A stretch of DNA of 56,533 nt from Bacteroidaceae bacterium (GCA_017965425.1 JAGCPY010000074.1:1-56533), one strand, 5' to 3'; shown: positions 33,706 to 43,910, numbered from the stretch's first letter. Numbers and translations are program-made. The notes: a model not told the origin generated them from the letters alone.

Positions 33706-34461
33706 TTGACTGGCGTCATATATATATATAATAAGGTGTTCTGGCTAATGGCTTTGCTGTGGCTGCCCTTGACGGTGACGGCGCAGGAGGTGGTGGCAGA
33801 CACGCTGCGGCAGGACACTTTGCAGCAGCAGGGTCTCATCTCTGAGACGAAAGCTCTTGAGCCAACAGTGAAAAGGGATTCACTCATCGTGATGCCCCAA
33901 CGCCTTGACTCACTCTTGGCCAAAGCCCAGGACGTGCTGAGGCCTCAGTATCGCCCCGACCCCACCCGTGCCCTCTGGCTCTCGCTGGTGTTCCCTGGCG
34001 CGGGACAGGTTTACAACCATAAGTACTGGAAATTACCTGTCATCTATGGCGGATTCCTGGGTTGTGCCTATGCGCTGTCCTGGAATAACCAGATGTTAAG
34101 AGATTACACTCAAGCGTATCTTGATATTATGGATGACGACCCCAACACAAAGTCCTACGAGAAAATGCTGCCCATGAACTACAACATCCAAGGGCGTGAA
34201 GCGCAATTTAAGGAAATCTTCAAGAATAAAAAGAACTACTTCCGCAAGTATCGCGACATGAGCATCTTCGCCTTTGTGGGTGTCTATCTGATTTCAGTCA
34301 TTGACGCCTATGTGGATGCAGAATTGTCGAGTTTCGACATCAGCGATGACCTTTCTCTGCACCTGTCACCGGCAGTGTTCTCAAACGACATGGGGCGAAC
34401 GTCTGTCTGTTCGATGGCCAGGGATAAAGGCGTGGGAGTCGCTCTCAGTTTAGAATTTTAA
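33706..34461 (+). CDS. DUF5683-family membrane protein
   Basis: Up to 251 residues. The 33706 start is a TTG followed by a TATATATA stretch coding IYIYN; GTG at 33736 or ATG at 33748 are alternatives, all giving a hydrophobic N-terminus ending VTAQ. The DUF5683 part is clear: WLSLVFPGAGQVYNHKYWKL, then GGFLGCAYALSWNNQ and the late helix FAFVGVYLISVIDAYVDAEL. The mid region has basic-rich KNKKNYFRKYRDM. The protein is probably an envelope protein with periplasmic parts. It is always found between parB and the transglycosylase in this cluster; its function is unknown. Confidence 0.8.
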   Translation: MTGVIYIYNKVFWLMALLWLPLTVTAQEVVADTLRQDTLQQQGLISETKALEPTVKRDSLIVMPQRLDSLLAKAQDVLRPQYRPDPTRALWLSLVFPGAGQVYNHKYWKLPVIYGGFLGCAYALSWNNQMLRDYTQAYLDIMDDDPNTKSYEKMLPMNYNIQGREAQFKEIFKNKKNYFRKYRDMSIFAFVGVYLISVIDAYVDAELSSFDISDDLSLHLSPAVFSNDMGRTSVCSMARDKGVGVALSLEF

Positions 34462-34472
34462 GAAGGAACATA

Positions 34473-35759
34473 ATGAATTTGACATATAGACACATCTTAT
34501 TTTGGTCACTGACAGCCTTCTGTTGTTTTATGCACTGTCATGAAGCATGGGCTCAAGAAACTGTTGACGGTTTGACCGAAACCGATATACCCATGCCCGA
34601 CGCTCTGGAGACGGAATTGGACAGCCTCCTGAAAGAGTGGAATAACAAGAGTTACCTCATTCCTGAAGGCGATTGTGAGGCAGGCGGCGTCAATCCCGAG
34701 TTCGACCGAGAAACCTATATTCATCGTCTTCAACGCCTGCCGAACGTTATCGAAATGCCTTACAACGATGTCGTACGCAAGTTCATCGACCAATATACAG
34801 GCCGTTTGCGTCGTTCGGTCAGCATCATTTTGGGTTCCAGCAACTTTTACACACCCTTGTTTGAAGAGGCGTTGGAGGCCTACCAATTACCTTTGGAACT
34901 GAAGTACCTGCCCGTCATCGAGTCGGCTTTGAACCCGACTGCTGTCAGCCGTGCCGGAGCCGTGGGACTCTGGCAGTTCATGATTACGACGGGTAAACAA
35001 TATGGATTGGAAGTGACCAGCCTTATTGACGAGCGTCGAGACCCCATTAAGGCCAGTTATGCAGCCGCTCACTATCTGAAGGATCTCTATGACATCTTTG
35101 GGGATTGGACGTTGGTGATTGCCGCTTACAACTGTGGCCCCAATAATGTACGCAAGGCCATTGCCAGGGCTGGCGGTGTGATGGACTACTGGCAGATCTA
35201 TCCTTATTTGCCGGCAGAGACTCGGGGCTATGTGCCAGCCTTTATCGCCGCCAACTACGTAATGAACTATTACTGCGAACACAACATCTGCCCCGCCAGT
35301 GCACAGCTGCCGGCCTCGACGGACACCGCCGTAGTGACGCGCAATTTGCATTTCGACCAGATTGTGGCTTGCTGCAATGTAAAAGCAGAAGAGGTGGAGG
35401 CCCTGAACCCTCAATACAAGACTCCGCTCATCCCTGGTGACAGTCACGTCTGCACGTTGCGTCTGCCCACGACAGCGATGGCGGCTTTCGCTCAGTTGGG
35501 TGACAGCGTTTATAACTATCATTCCACCGAATTGCTCACGAGCCGGCGCGAGGTGGAGATTGCGCAAGGACAGTACTCTTCAGGCGGGCGAGGCCGTCGC
35601 GGACGAGGAGCTGCCGGAGGGCGCACCGTGACTGTTCGCAGGGGCGATACCATTGGTGCCATTGCCCGTCGAAACGGAACCACTGTGGCACGTATCCGAA
35701 GTCTTAACGGCATCCACGGCAATAACATCCGTGCCGGACAGAGGCTGAGAGTCAAGTGA
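34473..35759 (+). CDS. Membrane-bound lytic transglycosylase with LysM domain (MltD-like)
   Basis: A 428-residue periplasmic enzyme with a signal peptide (FWSLTAFCCFMHCHEAWAQ). The SLT domain contains LPVIESALNPTAVSRAGAVG with the catalytic Glu near residue 151, LWQFM, and VIAAYNCGPNNVRKAI. One LysM repeat at the C-terminus (VRRGDTIGAIARRNGTTVA, then LNGIHGNNIRAGQRL) binds peptidoglycan; a GRGRRGRGAAGG linker precedes it. It cleaves glycan strands to make anhydro-muropeptides. It is 11 bp downstream of the DUF5683 gene. Confidence 0.9.
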   Translation: MNLTYRHILFWSLTAFCCFMHCHEAWAQETVDGLTETDIPMPDALETELDSLLKEWNNKSYLIPEGDCEAGGVNPEFDRETYIHRLQRLPNVIEMPYNDVVRKFIDQYTGRLRRSVSIILGSSNFYTPLFEEALEAYQLPLELKYLPVIESALNPTAVSRAGAVGLWQFMITTGKQYGLEVTSLIDERRDPIKASYAAAHYLKDLYDIFGDWTLVIAAYNCGPNNVRKAIARAGGVMDYWQIYPYLPAETRGYVPAFIAANYVMNYYCEHNICPASAQLPASTDTAVVTRNLHFDQIVACCNVKAEEVEALNPQYKTPLIPGDSHVCTLRLPTTAMAAFAQLGDSVYNYHSTELLTSRREVEIAQGQYSSGGRGRRGRGAAGGRTVTVRRGDTIGAIARRNGTTVARIRSLNGIHGNNIRAGQRLRVK

Positions 35760-35827
35760 AGACCAACCCACAACAGGCCTACCCTCTTGCCCTTAACCTT
35801 GAGGGTGGAGATCATATATCAAACGCT

Positions 35828-38176
35828 ATGGAAGAGAAAGATGACAACCAGCTACAGGTAACGCCTCCCATCCTTGATCCTGAGGAGCAGAAGGGCGAGT
35901 CTGCCAGCCAGGAAGGTGAAGCCATCCTGACGGACGACGAAATGGTCAACCATGCTTTCCAGCACTTGCTTGACACTTACCTTGCATCCCCTCACCGTAA
36001 GAAGACCGACATTATCACGAAGGCTTTCAACTTCGCACGCAAGGCTCATGAAGGCGTGCGTCGTCTGTCGGGTGAGCCCTACATCATGCACCCTTTGGCC
36101 GTGGCTCAGATTGTCTGTGGCGAGATAGGCCTGGGCAGTACCAGTATTTGTGCTGCCCTGTTGCACGATGTGGTGGAAGATACTGACTATACCGTCGAAG
36201 ACATTGCCAACGTCTTCGGCGAGAAGATAGCGCAGATTGTCGATGGACTGACCAAGATTTCGGGTGGCATTTTCGGTGACAAGGCTTCTGCACAGACAGA
36301 GTCGTTCAAGAAGCTGTTGCTGACGATGAGCGACGACATTCGTGTCATCCTCATCAAAATAAGCGACCGCCTCCACAATATGCGCACGCTGGGTTCACAG
36401 CTGCCGCACAAGCAGTACAAGATTGCGGGTGAGACGCTTTACATCTATGCGCCGCTGGCTCACCGTCTGGGCCTTAATCTCATCAAAGAAGAGTTGGAAG
36501 ACCTCAGCTTCCGCTATGAGCAGCCCGAGGCGCACGCCCAGATCTGTCAACAGCTGGAGGTGATTCGTCCGCATCTGGACGAGGCCTTCCGCACATTTAT
36601 CCTTCCGATTCGTCAGCGGCTGGACGAACTGAATTTCAGCTATGACATCAAGGCTCGCATCAAAAGACCTTACAGCATTTGGTCCAAGATGCAGCACAAG
36701 CATGTCAAGTTCGAGGAAATCTATGATATTCTGGCTGTCCGCATCATCTTCGACCCCCATCAGCCGGACAGCGAGATAGCCGACTGTTTTCAGATATACG
36801 CTGCCTGCACCAGCATTTACCGTGCCCATCCAGAGCGCTTTCGTGACTGGCTGTCGCAGCCCAAGTCCAACGGCTATCAGGCATTGCACACGACGCTCAT
36901 GAGTAAGGGCGGACGGTGGATAGAACTTCAGATTCGCTCACGACGAATGGACGACATGGCCGAACGCGGCTTTGCCGCCCATTGGAAGTATAAAGAGGGT
37001 GAGAAGGACACGACGGCCAGCGAGACCGAACTGGACAAATGGCTGGCGACCATCAAGGAAATCCTCGATGATCCACAGCCGTCCGACATGGACTTCCTCT
37101 CCACAATCAAGCTCAACCTCTACTCTTCGGAAATCCTGGTGATTACGCCCAAGGGCGAGTTCAAGACCATGCCTGCGGGCTGTACCGCCTTGGACTTCGC
37201 CTTCAGCATTCATACCGTGCTGGGCACTCACTGTATGGGTGCGAAGGTCAACCACCAGCTCGTACCCATCAGTCATCAGCTCAAGAGCGGCGATCAAGTG
37301 GAGATACTGACGTCCAACGCCGTACGTGTGGAGCCATCGTGGATTCAGTATGCCACCACGGCCAAGGCACGGGGAAAGATAGAGGCTTTGTTGCGCAGGC
37401 AACGGCGTGAACAGCAGAAAGAGGGCGAAGACCTCCTGGCCGATTGGTGCTTGAAGCACGACCTCGAACAGAACAGCCTCTTGCTTGATCGCCTTTGTGC
37501 GCGTCACGAGATGAAGACGCGCGAGGAACTGTACACGGCCATCGGTGCCGGCAATGTCTTCCTGACCGACGATGACGCGGAGGCTATCCTGCACGCTCCC
37601 AAGTCCAAGCAGCGAGGGAGGGGGGACAAGTGGACACGCTACATCCCCTTCTACAATCGTCGTCCCAAGAATGCAAAGGACGATGCTGTGGCCAAGGAAA
37701 CAACTGCCGAACCTATGGTCTTCGACCGCAAGAAGCCTGTTTATCTGACCGAGGAGAACTTGCCGAAGTTCACCATGTGTCCTGAGTGTCACCCCATCCC
37801 GGGCGACGAGGTGATGGGTTACATCGACGCGCAGAACCGGCTGATTATTCACAAACGTCAGTGTCCGATTGCCGACAAGCTCAAGAGCGTTGACGGCAAT
37901 AAGATTGTAGCGGCGTTCTGGGACACGCACAAGCAAATGCACTTCTCGGCCACCGTCCACATCGAGGGCATCGATCGTGTGGGCATTCTGCGCTGCCTGA
38001 CAGACGTGCTGACCCAGCAGTTCAATGTCAACGTCCGCCGCCTCACCATCGATACGATGGATGGTATATTCAAGGGAGACATAGAGCTTAGCGTCCACGA
38101 TGCCGAGGACACGGAAACCATCATGAAGAACTTGCGGAAAATCGAGGGATTGGAAGAGGTGAACCGCATCTCGTGA
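35828..38176 (+). CDS. Bifunctional (p)ppGpp synthetase/hydrolase (RelA/SpoT)
   Basis: About 782 residues from the ATG at 35828; a GTG at 35756 overlapping the previous stop would add 24 unlikely residues. The HD hydrolase domain is intact: YIMHPLAVAQIV, LLHDVVEDTDYT with the HD pair. The synthetase domain has EIYDILAVRIIF and GYQALHTTLM. A TGS domain (GEFKTMPAGCTALDFAFSIH), a zinc-finger-like CPECHPIPGDEVMGY and a C-terminal ACT domain (GIDRVGILRCLTDVL) follow. It makes and breaks the stringent-response alarmone. It is last in the par cluster and ends near the 22-bp repeat array. Confidence 0.9.
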   Translation: MEEKDDNQLQVTPPILDPEEQKGESASQEGEAILTDDEMVNHAFQHLLDTYLASPHRKKTDIITKAFNFARKAHEGVRRLSGEPYIMHPLAVAQIVCGEIGLGSTSICAALLHDVVEDTDYTVEDIANVFGEKIAQIVDGLTKISGGIFGDKASAQTESFKKLLLTMSDDIRVILIKISDRLHNMRTLGSQLPHKQYKIAGETLYIYAPLAHRLGLNLIKEELEDLSFRYEQPEAHAQICQQLEVIRPHLDEAFRTFILPIRQRLDELNFSYDIKARIKRPYSIWSKMQHKHVKFEEIYDILAVRIIFDPHQPDSEIADCFQIYAACTSIYRAHPERFRDWLSQPKSNGYQALHTTLMSKGGRWIELQIRSRRMDDMAERGFAAHWKYKEGEKDTTASETELDKWLATIKEILDDPQPSDMDFLSTIKLNLYSSEILVITPKGEFKTMPAGCTALDFAFSIHTVLGTHCMGAKVNHQLVPISHQLKSGDQVEILTSNAVRVEPSWIQYATTAKARGKIEALLRRQRREQQKEGEDLLADWCLKHDLEQNSLLLDRLCARHEMKTREELYTAIGAGNVFLTDDDAEAILHAPKSKQRGRGDKWTRYIPFYNRRPKNAKDDAVAKETTAEPMVFDRKKPVYLTEENLPKFTMCPECHPIPGDEVMGYIDAQNRLIIHKRQCPIADKLKSVDGNKIVAAFWDTHKQMHFSATVHIEGIDRVGILRCLTDVLTQQFNVNVRRLTIDTMDGIFKGDIELSVHDAEDTETIMKNLRKIEGLEEVNRIS

Positions 38177-38213
38177 ACACAGGAATCCCCGAGGCTGAAA
38201 ACCGCCAGACAAG

Positions 38214-38310
38214 AACGTGTACACCTTCCGTTGTGAAGGTGTACACGTTTTGCTTGTAATGTGTACACGTTTTGCCGTTCACGTCTGGACGTTCAGGCGG
38301 GTACGTTCAG
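38214..38310. repeat. 22-bp-type GTGTACAC repeats and hairpins, locus B
   Basis: Between the convergent relA and merR genes. Arms 38214-38228 and 38235-38249 form a perfect 15-bp hairpin (AACGTGTACACCTTC) with a 6-nt loop. A third GTGTACACGTTTTGC follows, and a second hairpin (38281-38291 with 38302-38312, one mismatch) completes the array. The hairpins probably terminate both transcripts. Confidence 0.7.
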
Positions 38311-38324
38311 ACGTGTCGTGGGGC

Positions 38325-38672
38325 CTAGACAAGGGCGTCGATTTCCTTCTTAATATCTACGAGCTGTTGGCGCACGTTCATGAGGCGACTCAGTAAGTCG
38401 CTGCTGTTGCGGGCTCCTTCGCGGTTGCGCTGAATGAGTTCGCGTGCAGCCGCCAGTTTCATGTTGCGGACTTTCACAAGGTCGTTGACCAGACGGATTT
38501 CCTCTATATCTTCCTTCGTGTACTGCCGCACGTTGTTCCCGCTCTTTTTGGGCCGGATGTTCGGGAACTCTTTCTCCCAGTAGCGAAGGAGTGAAGCTGG
38601 CAGCGAGAACATCTCGCTCACCTCGGCGATAGAGTAAAACTGTTTCAAGTCCTTGTTCATGTTCAATGCCAT
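38325..38672 (-). CDS. MerR-family transcriptional regulator
   Basis: A 115-residue protein. The MerR winged helix is clear: YSIAEVSEMFSLPASLLRYW, then EKEFPNIRPKKSGNNVRQYT and KEDIEEIRLVNDLVKVRNM. A short coiled coil (LLSRLMNVRQQLVDIKKEID) for dimerisation follows. There is no long effector domain and no cysteine set for metal binding. ATG at 38660 is an alternative start. It is divergent from the acyltransferase gene and could control it; no operator was identified. Confidence 0.85.
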   Translation of the reverse strand: MALNMNKDLKQFYSIAEVSEMFSLPASLLRYWEKEFPNIRPKKSGNNVRQYTKEDIEEIRLVNDLVKVRNMKLAAARELIQRNREGARNSSDLLSRLMNVRQQLVDIKKEIDALV

Positions 38673-38772
38673 AAACGTCTTCTTATTGGTTATTACGGGT
38701 GCAAAGATAACGATTTTTGTGGATGGACGTGCGACTTTTCAGGTTTTTCTTGCACCGGAGCGCCGTTTTTAC

Positions 38773-38780
38773 TATTTTTG
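38773..38780 (+). promoter_or_regulatory. TAnnTTTG -7 box before the acyltransferase gene
   Basis: TATTTTTG lies 56 bp before the ATG at 38837, with a TTG about 22 bp further up. It also supports that start over frames beginning at 38717. Confidence 0.5.
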
Positions 38781-38836
38781 CGCCACCAAGGGGCTTTCCG
38801 TCCCTGATTGTCACCCGTTATCGGCCTCTTCCTCAA

Positions 38837-39946
38837 ATGTTCACCGACAGCAAACCACACTATCTGATTCTCGACGGCTTGCGTGGCGTGGCCGCCCTCG
38901 TCGTCATCCTGTTTCACGTCTTCGAGTGCTTCGACTGGTCGCCAGCCCCCAAGGGCTATCTGGCCGTCGATTTCTTCTTTGTCCTTTCTGGCTTCGTCAT
39001 TGGTTATGCCTACGACAACCGCTGGGGGCGTGACCTCACCACAGGGGGCTTCTTCCGCCGGCGACTCATCCGTCTGCACCCGATGGTGGTGGCGGGAGCC
39101 GTTGTGGGTGCTGTCTGCTTCATGCTTCAGGGTGCTGTCCAATGGGACGGCACGTCCGTGGCCACTTCGATGGTGATGCTGGCCTTGCTGGCAGGGATGT
39201 TTCTGGTGCCGCTGTCCGCTGGTGCGGCTGCCGATGTGCGCGGCAATGGCGAGATGTTTCCGCTGAACGGCCCCAGCTGGTCGCTCTTTTTCGAATACGT
39301 TGGAAATGTGCTCTACGCCCTGTTGCTGCGTCGTCTTCCGACGCGGTGGCTGGGAGCGTTGGCCGTTGTCACGGGCGGTATGCTCGTTCATGTGGCATGG
39401 TGTAATGGTGGGCTCGTGGCCGGTTGGACGATGGCAGACGGCGGCTTTTGGGGAGGGCTGGTGAGAATGCTCTTTCCCTATACTGTCGGCATGTGGATGG
39501 CACGTTGCTTCCGCCCGATGAAACTGCGGGGCACGTTCTGGTGGTGCGGCCTGTGTGTCGTCGTCGTGGCCTGCCTTCCGCTGTTGCTGGGCGAACAGAC
39601 AGGCGTCGCAGGCGTGGCGTATGACCTTCTGTGTGTGATGGTGGTGTTCCCGCTGTTGGTATGGACAGGTGCTTCGGAATTGCACGTCGGCCCTGGCACC
39701 CGGCGCGTCAGCCGCTTCCTGGGCGAACTGTCATACCCGCTTTATGCCATCCACTATCCTTTCATGTACCTTTTCTATGCCAAGATAGGTTTCGACGGCG
39801 TACTCGTCCCCATAGCCCGCCTGTCCGACGTGTGGGTGACGGCGCTCCTGCTGCCCTTCTTCTGCATCCTGACAGCCTACATCTTTCTGCGCTTCTACGA
39901 CCGTCCTGTACGCCGTTGGCTGAGTGGGGACAAACCTTCGGCATAA
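38837..39946 (+). CDS. Acyltransferase 3 family membrane protein
   Basis: A 369-residue integral membrane protein from the ATG at 38837. It begins HYLILDGLRGVAALVVILFH, the usual first helix with the catalytic His, followed by KGYLAVDFFFVLSGFVIGYA. About ten helices follow, and FLGELSYPLYAIHYPFMYLF is the family's late signature. Such proteins move acetyl or other acyl groups onto surface sugars (OatA/NodX type). Which glycan is acylated is unknown. It stands alone between merR (divergent) and alaS. Confidence 0.85.
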   Translation: MFTDSKPHYLILDGLRGVAALVVILFHVFECFDWSPAPKGYLAVDFFFVLSGFVIGYAYDNRWGRDLTTGGFFRRRLIRLHPMVVAGAVVGAVCFMLQGAVQWDGTSVATSMVMLALLAGMFLVPLSAGAAADVRGNGEMFPLNGPSWSLFFEYVGNVLYALLLRRLPTRWLGALAVVTGGMLVHVAWCNGGLVAGWTMADGGFWGGLVRMLFPYTVGMWMARCFRPMKLRGTFWWCGLCVVVVACLPLLLGEQTGVAGVAYDLLCVMVVFPLLVWTGASELHVGPGTRRVSRFLGELSYPLYAIHYPFMYLFYAKIGFDGVLVPIARLSDVWVTALLLPFFCILTAYIFLRFYDRPVRRWLSGDKPSA

Positions 39947-40010
39947 GAAAAACAGAGGACAAGGTGAAAGAAAAGATAAAAGAATGTACGCGCGCGTGAA
40001 CTTTTTTTCG

Positions 40011-40018
40011 TACCTTTG
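40011..40018 (+). promoter_or_regulatory. TAnnTTTG -7 box before alaS
   Basis: TACCTTTG lies 74 bp before alaS. No clear TTTG is seen at the -33 distance. Confidence 0.55.
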
Positions 40019-40092
40019 CGCCCGATTAGGGAAACATCTCTTTATCTCACGCACTTAACCGCAGAATTTTAATCATTCAACCCCAATACATA

Positions 40093-42711
40093 ATGCGCAC
40101 AGCAAACGAAATCCGCGAGAGCTTCAAACAGTTCTTCGCCCAGAAGGGACACACCATCGTGCCCTCAGCTCCAATGGTCGTCAAGGACGACCCCACATTG
40201 ATGTTCACTAACGCTGGTATGAACCAGTGGAAAGATATTATCCTTGGCACCAAAGACCCAGAGCCGCGCCGCCGTGCCGACTCGCAGAAGTGCCTCCGTG
40301 TCAGTGGAAAACACAACGACCTCGAAGAGGTGGGGCACGATACGTACCACCATACGATGTTCGAGATGTTGGGCAACTGGTCCTTCGGCGATTACTTCAA
40401 GGAGGGTGCCATTGACATGGCATGGGAATATCTTGTGGACGTGATTGGTCTCAACCCCAATGATCTTTATGTGACCGTCTTCGAGGGTTCCCCCGAGGAG
40501 GGAATAGCCCGCGACGATGAGGCCGCTACGTTCTGGGCCAAGCATGTGCCCGCCGACCACATCATCAATGGCAATAAGCACGATAACTTTTGGGAGATGG
40601 GCGACACAGGGCCTTGCGGTCCCTGCTCGGAGATTCACCTTGACAGCCGCACGCCAGAAGAAAAGGCCGCTGTCCCAGGTCGGGAACTCGTCAACAAGGA
40701 TGACCCGCAGGTCATCGAGATTTGGAACATCGTGTTCATGCAGTTCGAGCGCAAGGCCGACGGCAAACTCGTTCCCCTTGGCATGAATGTCATCGACACG
40801 GGCATGGGCTTCGAGCGACTGGTGCGCGCTTTGCAGGGCAAGCACTCCAACTATGACACCGACGTGTTCCAGCCCATTATCCGTGCCATCGAACAGCTTT
40901 CCGGCAAGCAATACGGGAAGAGCGAGGACGTGGATGTGGCCATGCGCGTCATCGCCGACCATATTCGCGCCGTGGCGTTCTCGATTGCCGATGGCCAGCT
41001 GCCTGGTAACGCCAAGGCTGGCTATGTCATTCGCCGCATCCTGCGTCGCGCCGTTCGCTACGCCTATACGTTCTTGGGGCAGAAGCGCCCGTTCATGCAC
41101 TTGCTGTTGCCTACGCTCACCGAGGAAATGGGCGGTGCCTATCCCGAACTCGTGGCGCAGAAAGACCTCATTGACAAGGTGATGAAAGAAGAAGAAGAGA
41201 GTTTCTTGCGCACGCTTGAGACGGGTATTAAGCTGCTCGATCGCGTGATGGCCGATACGAAGGCTGCCGCAAAGACCGAAATCAGCGGCACCGAAGCCTT
41301 TACGCTCTTCGATACATACGGTTTCCCTCTCGACCTCACGGAACTCATCTGCCGCGAGAACGGCCTGACCGTCGATGAGGCAGGCTTCAACGTCGAGATG
41401 CAAAAACAAAAGGAACGCGCGCGCAATGCCGCAGCGGTCGAAACCGATGACTGGCAGACCCTTGCCGATGGAGAGAGCGTGCCAGTGTGTCTTGATTATA
41501 CCGAGCACGACTGTCGCATCCTACGCTATCGTAAAGTCGTGCAGAAGAAGCAGACCTACTATCAGATTGTTCTCGACAAGACACCGTTCTACGCAGAAAT
41601 GGGCGGACAGGTCGGCGACCAAGGCGTCATCGTCAGTGAGTTCGAGACCATCGACATCATTGATACAAAGAGCGAGAATGGCCTGACCGTACACATCGCC
41701 AAGAAACTGCCCGAGCATCCCGAGGCTCCCTTTATGGCTTGTGTCGATACGGATAAACGTCATGCCAGCGAGGCCAATCACAGCGCCACCCACCTTCTTG
41801 ACCAGGCTCTCCGCGAGGTTCTCGGTACGCACGTCGAGCAAAAGGGATCGCTCGTCTCACCTGAAGGCCTGCGCTTCGACTTCAGCCATTTCCAGAAGGT
41901 AACGTCTGAGGAACTGCGTCAAGTGGAGCGCATCGTGAACGCACGCATTAGGGAGAACATTCCCTTGACGGATCATCGTAACGTGCCCATCGAAAAGGCC
42001 AAGGAACTCGGAGCCATAGCCCTCTTCGGCGAGAAATATGGCGACCACGTGCGCGTGGTGCAGTTCGGGCAGAGCGTAGAATTTTGCGGTGGCTGCCACG
42101 TGAAAGCCACTGGACAGATTGGCATGTTCAAGATTGTCGGCGAGAGTAGTGTCGCGGCTGGCATCCGGCGCATAGAAGCCGTTACAGGTGCCAAGGTGGA
42201 GGAAGCACTCTATTTGTTGCAGGATACGATGGAAGCTTTGCGTCAGATGTTCAACGGCGTGCCCGACTTGAAGGGAGCTATTGAGAAGTTGGTCAGCGAG
42301 AATGCCGACATGAAGAAGCAGGCAGAAGCTTTCGTCCACGAGAAGGCTCAGCAGTATAAGCAAGAGCTTTTGCGTTCCAGCGTGGAGCGCAACGGCGTAT
42401 GCCTCCTCAGTGGACGCACACTGCTCCCGGCGGATGCCGTGAAGGACATAGCCTTCCAGCTCCGTGCCGAGGTCGGAAATGCCCTTGTGTGCATCGGTTC
42501 TGTTAACGACGGCAAACCCATGTTGACCTGCGCCGCCAGCGACCAGCTCGTGCAGGAGCAGGGTGTAAATGTGGGCAAGGTCATCCGTGAAGCTGCCAAG
42601 CTGATGCAAGGCGGTGGCGGCGGACAGCCTCACTTCGCAACGGCAGGTGGCAAGAACGTCGATGGCCTCAGCGCTGCCATTGATAAGTTCGTTGAAATGG
42701 CTTTGGCTTAA
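40093..42711 (+). CDS. alaS: Alanine-tRNA ligase
   Basis: A 872-residue class II synthetase. The catalytic part has [16 protein letters not shown] and the ATP-binding [15 protein letters not shown], then [17 protein letters not shown]. The editing domain has [20 protein letters not shown] (HxxxH), GGQVGDQG, and the zinc Cys/His of [15 protein letters not shown]. The C-Ala domain ends [16 protein letters not shown]. All parts are present and in order, and length is normal. It stands alone with its own promoter. Confidence 0.97.
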   Translation: MRTANEIRESFKQFFAQKGHTIVPSAPMVVKDDPTLMFTNAGMNQWKDIILGTKDPEPRRRADSQKCLRVSGKHNDLEEVGHDTYHHTMFEMLGNWSFGDYFKEGAIDMAWEYLVDVIGLNPNDLYVTVFEGSPEEGIARDDEAATFWAKHVPADHIINGNKHDNFWEMGDTGPCGPCSEIHLDSRTPEEKAAVPGRELVNKDDPQVIEIWNIVFMQFERKADGKLVPLGMNVIDTGMGFERLVRALQGKHSNYDTDVFQPIIRAIEQLSGKQYGKSEDVDVAMRVIADHIRAVAFSIADGQLPGNAKAGYVIRRILRRAVRYAYTFLGQKRPFMHLLLPTLTEEMGGAYPELVAQKDLIDKVMKEEEESFLRTLETGIKLLDRVMADTKAAAKTEISGTEAFTLFDTYGFPLDLTELICRENGLTVDEAGFNVEMQKQKERARNAAAVETDDWQTLADGESVPVCLDYTEHDCRILRYRKVVQKKQTYYQIVLDKTPFYAEMGGQVGDQGVIVSEFETIDIIDTKSENGLTVHIAKKLPEHPEAPFMACVDTDKRHASEANHSATHLLDQALREVLGTHVEQKGSLVSPEGLRFDFSHFQKVTSEELRQVERIVNARIRENIPLTDHRNVPIEKAKELGAIALFGEKYGDHVRVVQFGQSVEFCGGCHVKATGQIGMFKIVGESSVAAGIRRIEAVTGAKVEEALYLLQDTMEALRQMFNGVPDLKGAIEKLVSENADMKKQAEAFVHEKAQQYKQELLRSSVERNGVCLLSGRTLLPADAVKDIAFQLRAEVGNALVCIGSVNDGKPMLTCAASDQLVQEQGVNVGKVIREAAKLMQGGGGGQPHFATAGGKNVDGLSAAIDKFVEMALA

Positions 42712-42763
42712 TATTCCGAAAACGTGGGAGAAGATACTTTTTTCCAACTTTTTTCCGACATAT

Positions 42764-42794
42764 TTTGGTGGTAACAGAATTCTTTGTACCTTTG
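42764..42794 (+). promoter_or_regulatory. Full TTTG-N19-TAnnTTTG promoter before the nucleotidyltransferase
   Basis: TTTG at 42764-42767 and TACCTTTG at 42787-42794 are exactly 19 bp apart, the consensus Bacteroidetes spacing, and end 34 bp before the ATG. This is the best housekeeping promoter in the window. Confidence 0.75.
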
Positions 42795-42828
42795 CGGCAC
42801 AATAACCCATCATAAACTTCATCAAGCA

Positions 42829-43743
42829 ATGAAACCAACACTATTCCTTCTTGCTGCCGGCATGGGCAGCCGCTACGGTGGACTGAAGCAGCTTGACGCG
42901 CTTGGCCCCAATGGCGAAACCATTATGGACTACTCCATTTACGATGCCATTCAGGCTGGCTTCGGCAAAATCGTCTGGGTGATTCGCCGTGACTTCGAAG
43001 AGCAGTTCCGCACGCAGATCCTGAAAAAATATGAAGGCCAGATTCCCTGTGAGCTCTGCTTCCAGGCTTTGGACGATCTTCCTGCAGGCTTCAAGGTTCC
43101 CGAAGGTCGCGTCAAGCCTTGGGGCACGAATCACGCTGTGCTGATGGGCAAGGACGTAATCAAGGAGCCCTTCTGCGTCATCAATTGCGACGATTTCTAT
43201 AACCGCGATGCCTTCATGACTATTGGCAAGTTCCTCGCCGACCTTCCCGATGGCTCGAAGGGCAGGTATGCGATGGTGGGCTTCCGCGTAGGCAACACGC
43301 TTTCCGAGAATGGCAGTGTGGCTCGCGGCGTATGCAGCAAGGATGCCGAAGGTAACTTGAAAGACATCGTGGAGCGTACAGAGATTGAGACCATCGACGG
43401 TGTCATCTCCTACAAGGACGAAAACGGTCAGTGGCAACCCGTAGGCGGTGAGAACGTCCCCGTTTCGATGAATATGTGGGGCTTTACACCCGATTACTTC
43501 CAATACAGTGAGGAATACTTCAAGGAGTTCCTCTCCGATCCGAAGAACATGGCAAACCTCAAGGCCGAGTTCTTCATCCCTCTGATGGTTGACAAACTTA
43601 TCAATGAAGGGACTGCTACGGTGAAGGTGCTCGACACGACCTCGAAGTGGTTCGGCGTCACTTACGCTGCCGACCGTCCAGGCACGGTGGAGCGCATCAA
43701 ACAGCTCGTTGATGAGGGTGTTTATCCCTCTCCGCTATTTTAA
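42829..43743 (+). CDS. NTP-transferase (sugar nucleotidyltransferase-like)
   Basis: A 304-residue protein from the ATG at 42829, fixed by the promoter just upstream. It begins LFLLAAGMGSRYGGLKQLDA, the nucleotide-binding loop of the NTP_transferase fold, with CVINCDDFYNRDAF as the metal-binding Asp site and NVPVSMNMWGFTPDYF further on. Such enzymes join NTPs to sugar 1-phosphates or choline-type phosphates. Substrate is not predictable: a longer-than-usual C-terminal part (TSKWFGVTYAADRPGTVERI) is conserved in Bacteroidales relatives. It is a single gene followed by a strong terminator. Confidence 0.8.
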   Translation: MKPTLFLLAAGMGSRYGGLKQLDALGPNGETIMDYSIYDAIQAGFGKIVWVIRRDFEEQFRTQILKKYEGQIPCELCFQALDDLPAGFKVPEGRVKPWGTNHAVLMGKDVIKEPFCVINCDDFYNRDAFMTIGKFLADLPDGSKGRYAMVGFRVGNTLSENGSVARGVCSKDAEGNLKDIVERTEIETIDGVISYKDENGQWQPVGGENVPVSMNMWGFTPDYFQYSEEYFKEFLSDPKNMANLKAEFFIPLMVDKLINEGTATVKVLDTTSKWFGVTYAADRPGTVERIKQLVDEGVYPSPLF

Positions 43744-43842
43744 GAATCGGTATACTTCTCGTCTCTATTATGTTTAAGTACCTTAAACAGCCATGAAACG
43801 TTTCCGGCCTTTTGGCTGGGAAATATGAATATCGATTTTTAT

Positions 43843-43870
43843 CCCCCGCTTGCAGTGATGCACGCGGGGG
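43843..43870 (+). terminator. Intrinsic terminator after the nucleotidyltransferase
   Basis: Stem CCCCCGC/GCGGGGG with an inner TGCA/TGCA stem, followed by GGTTTTGTTG. A smaller GTTTAAG/CTTAAAC hairpin lies 65 bp upstream. Confidence 0.8.
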
Positions 43871-43910
43871 GGTTTTGTTGTCTGGGGCAAGAAGATGTCG
43901 GGGATGAACC

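Noticed and set aside
36938-38224. 428-codon minus-strand open frame opposite relA
   Set aside because: Shadow of the RelA/SpoT gene, whose HD, synthetase, TGS and ACT domains are all clear.
40165-41508. 447-codon minus-strand open frame opposite alaS
   Set aside because: Shadow of AlaS; no known motifs, and the plus strand encodes a complete synthetase.
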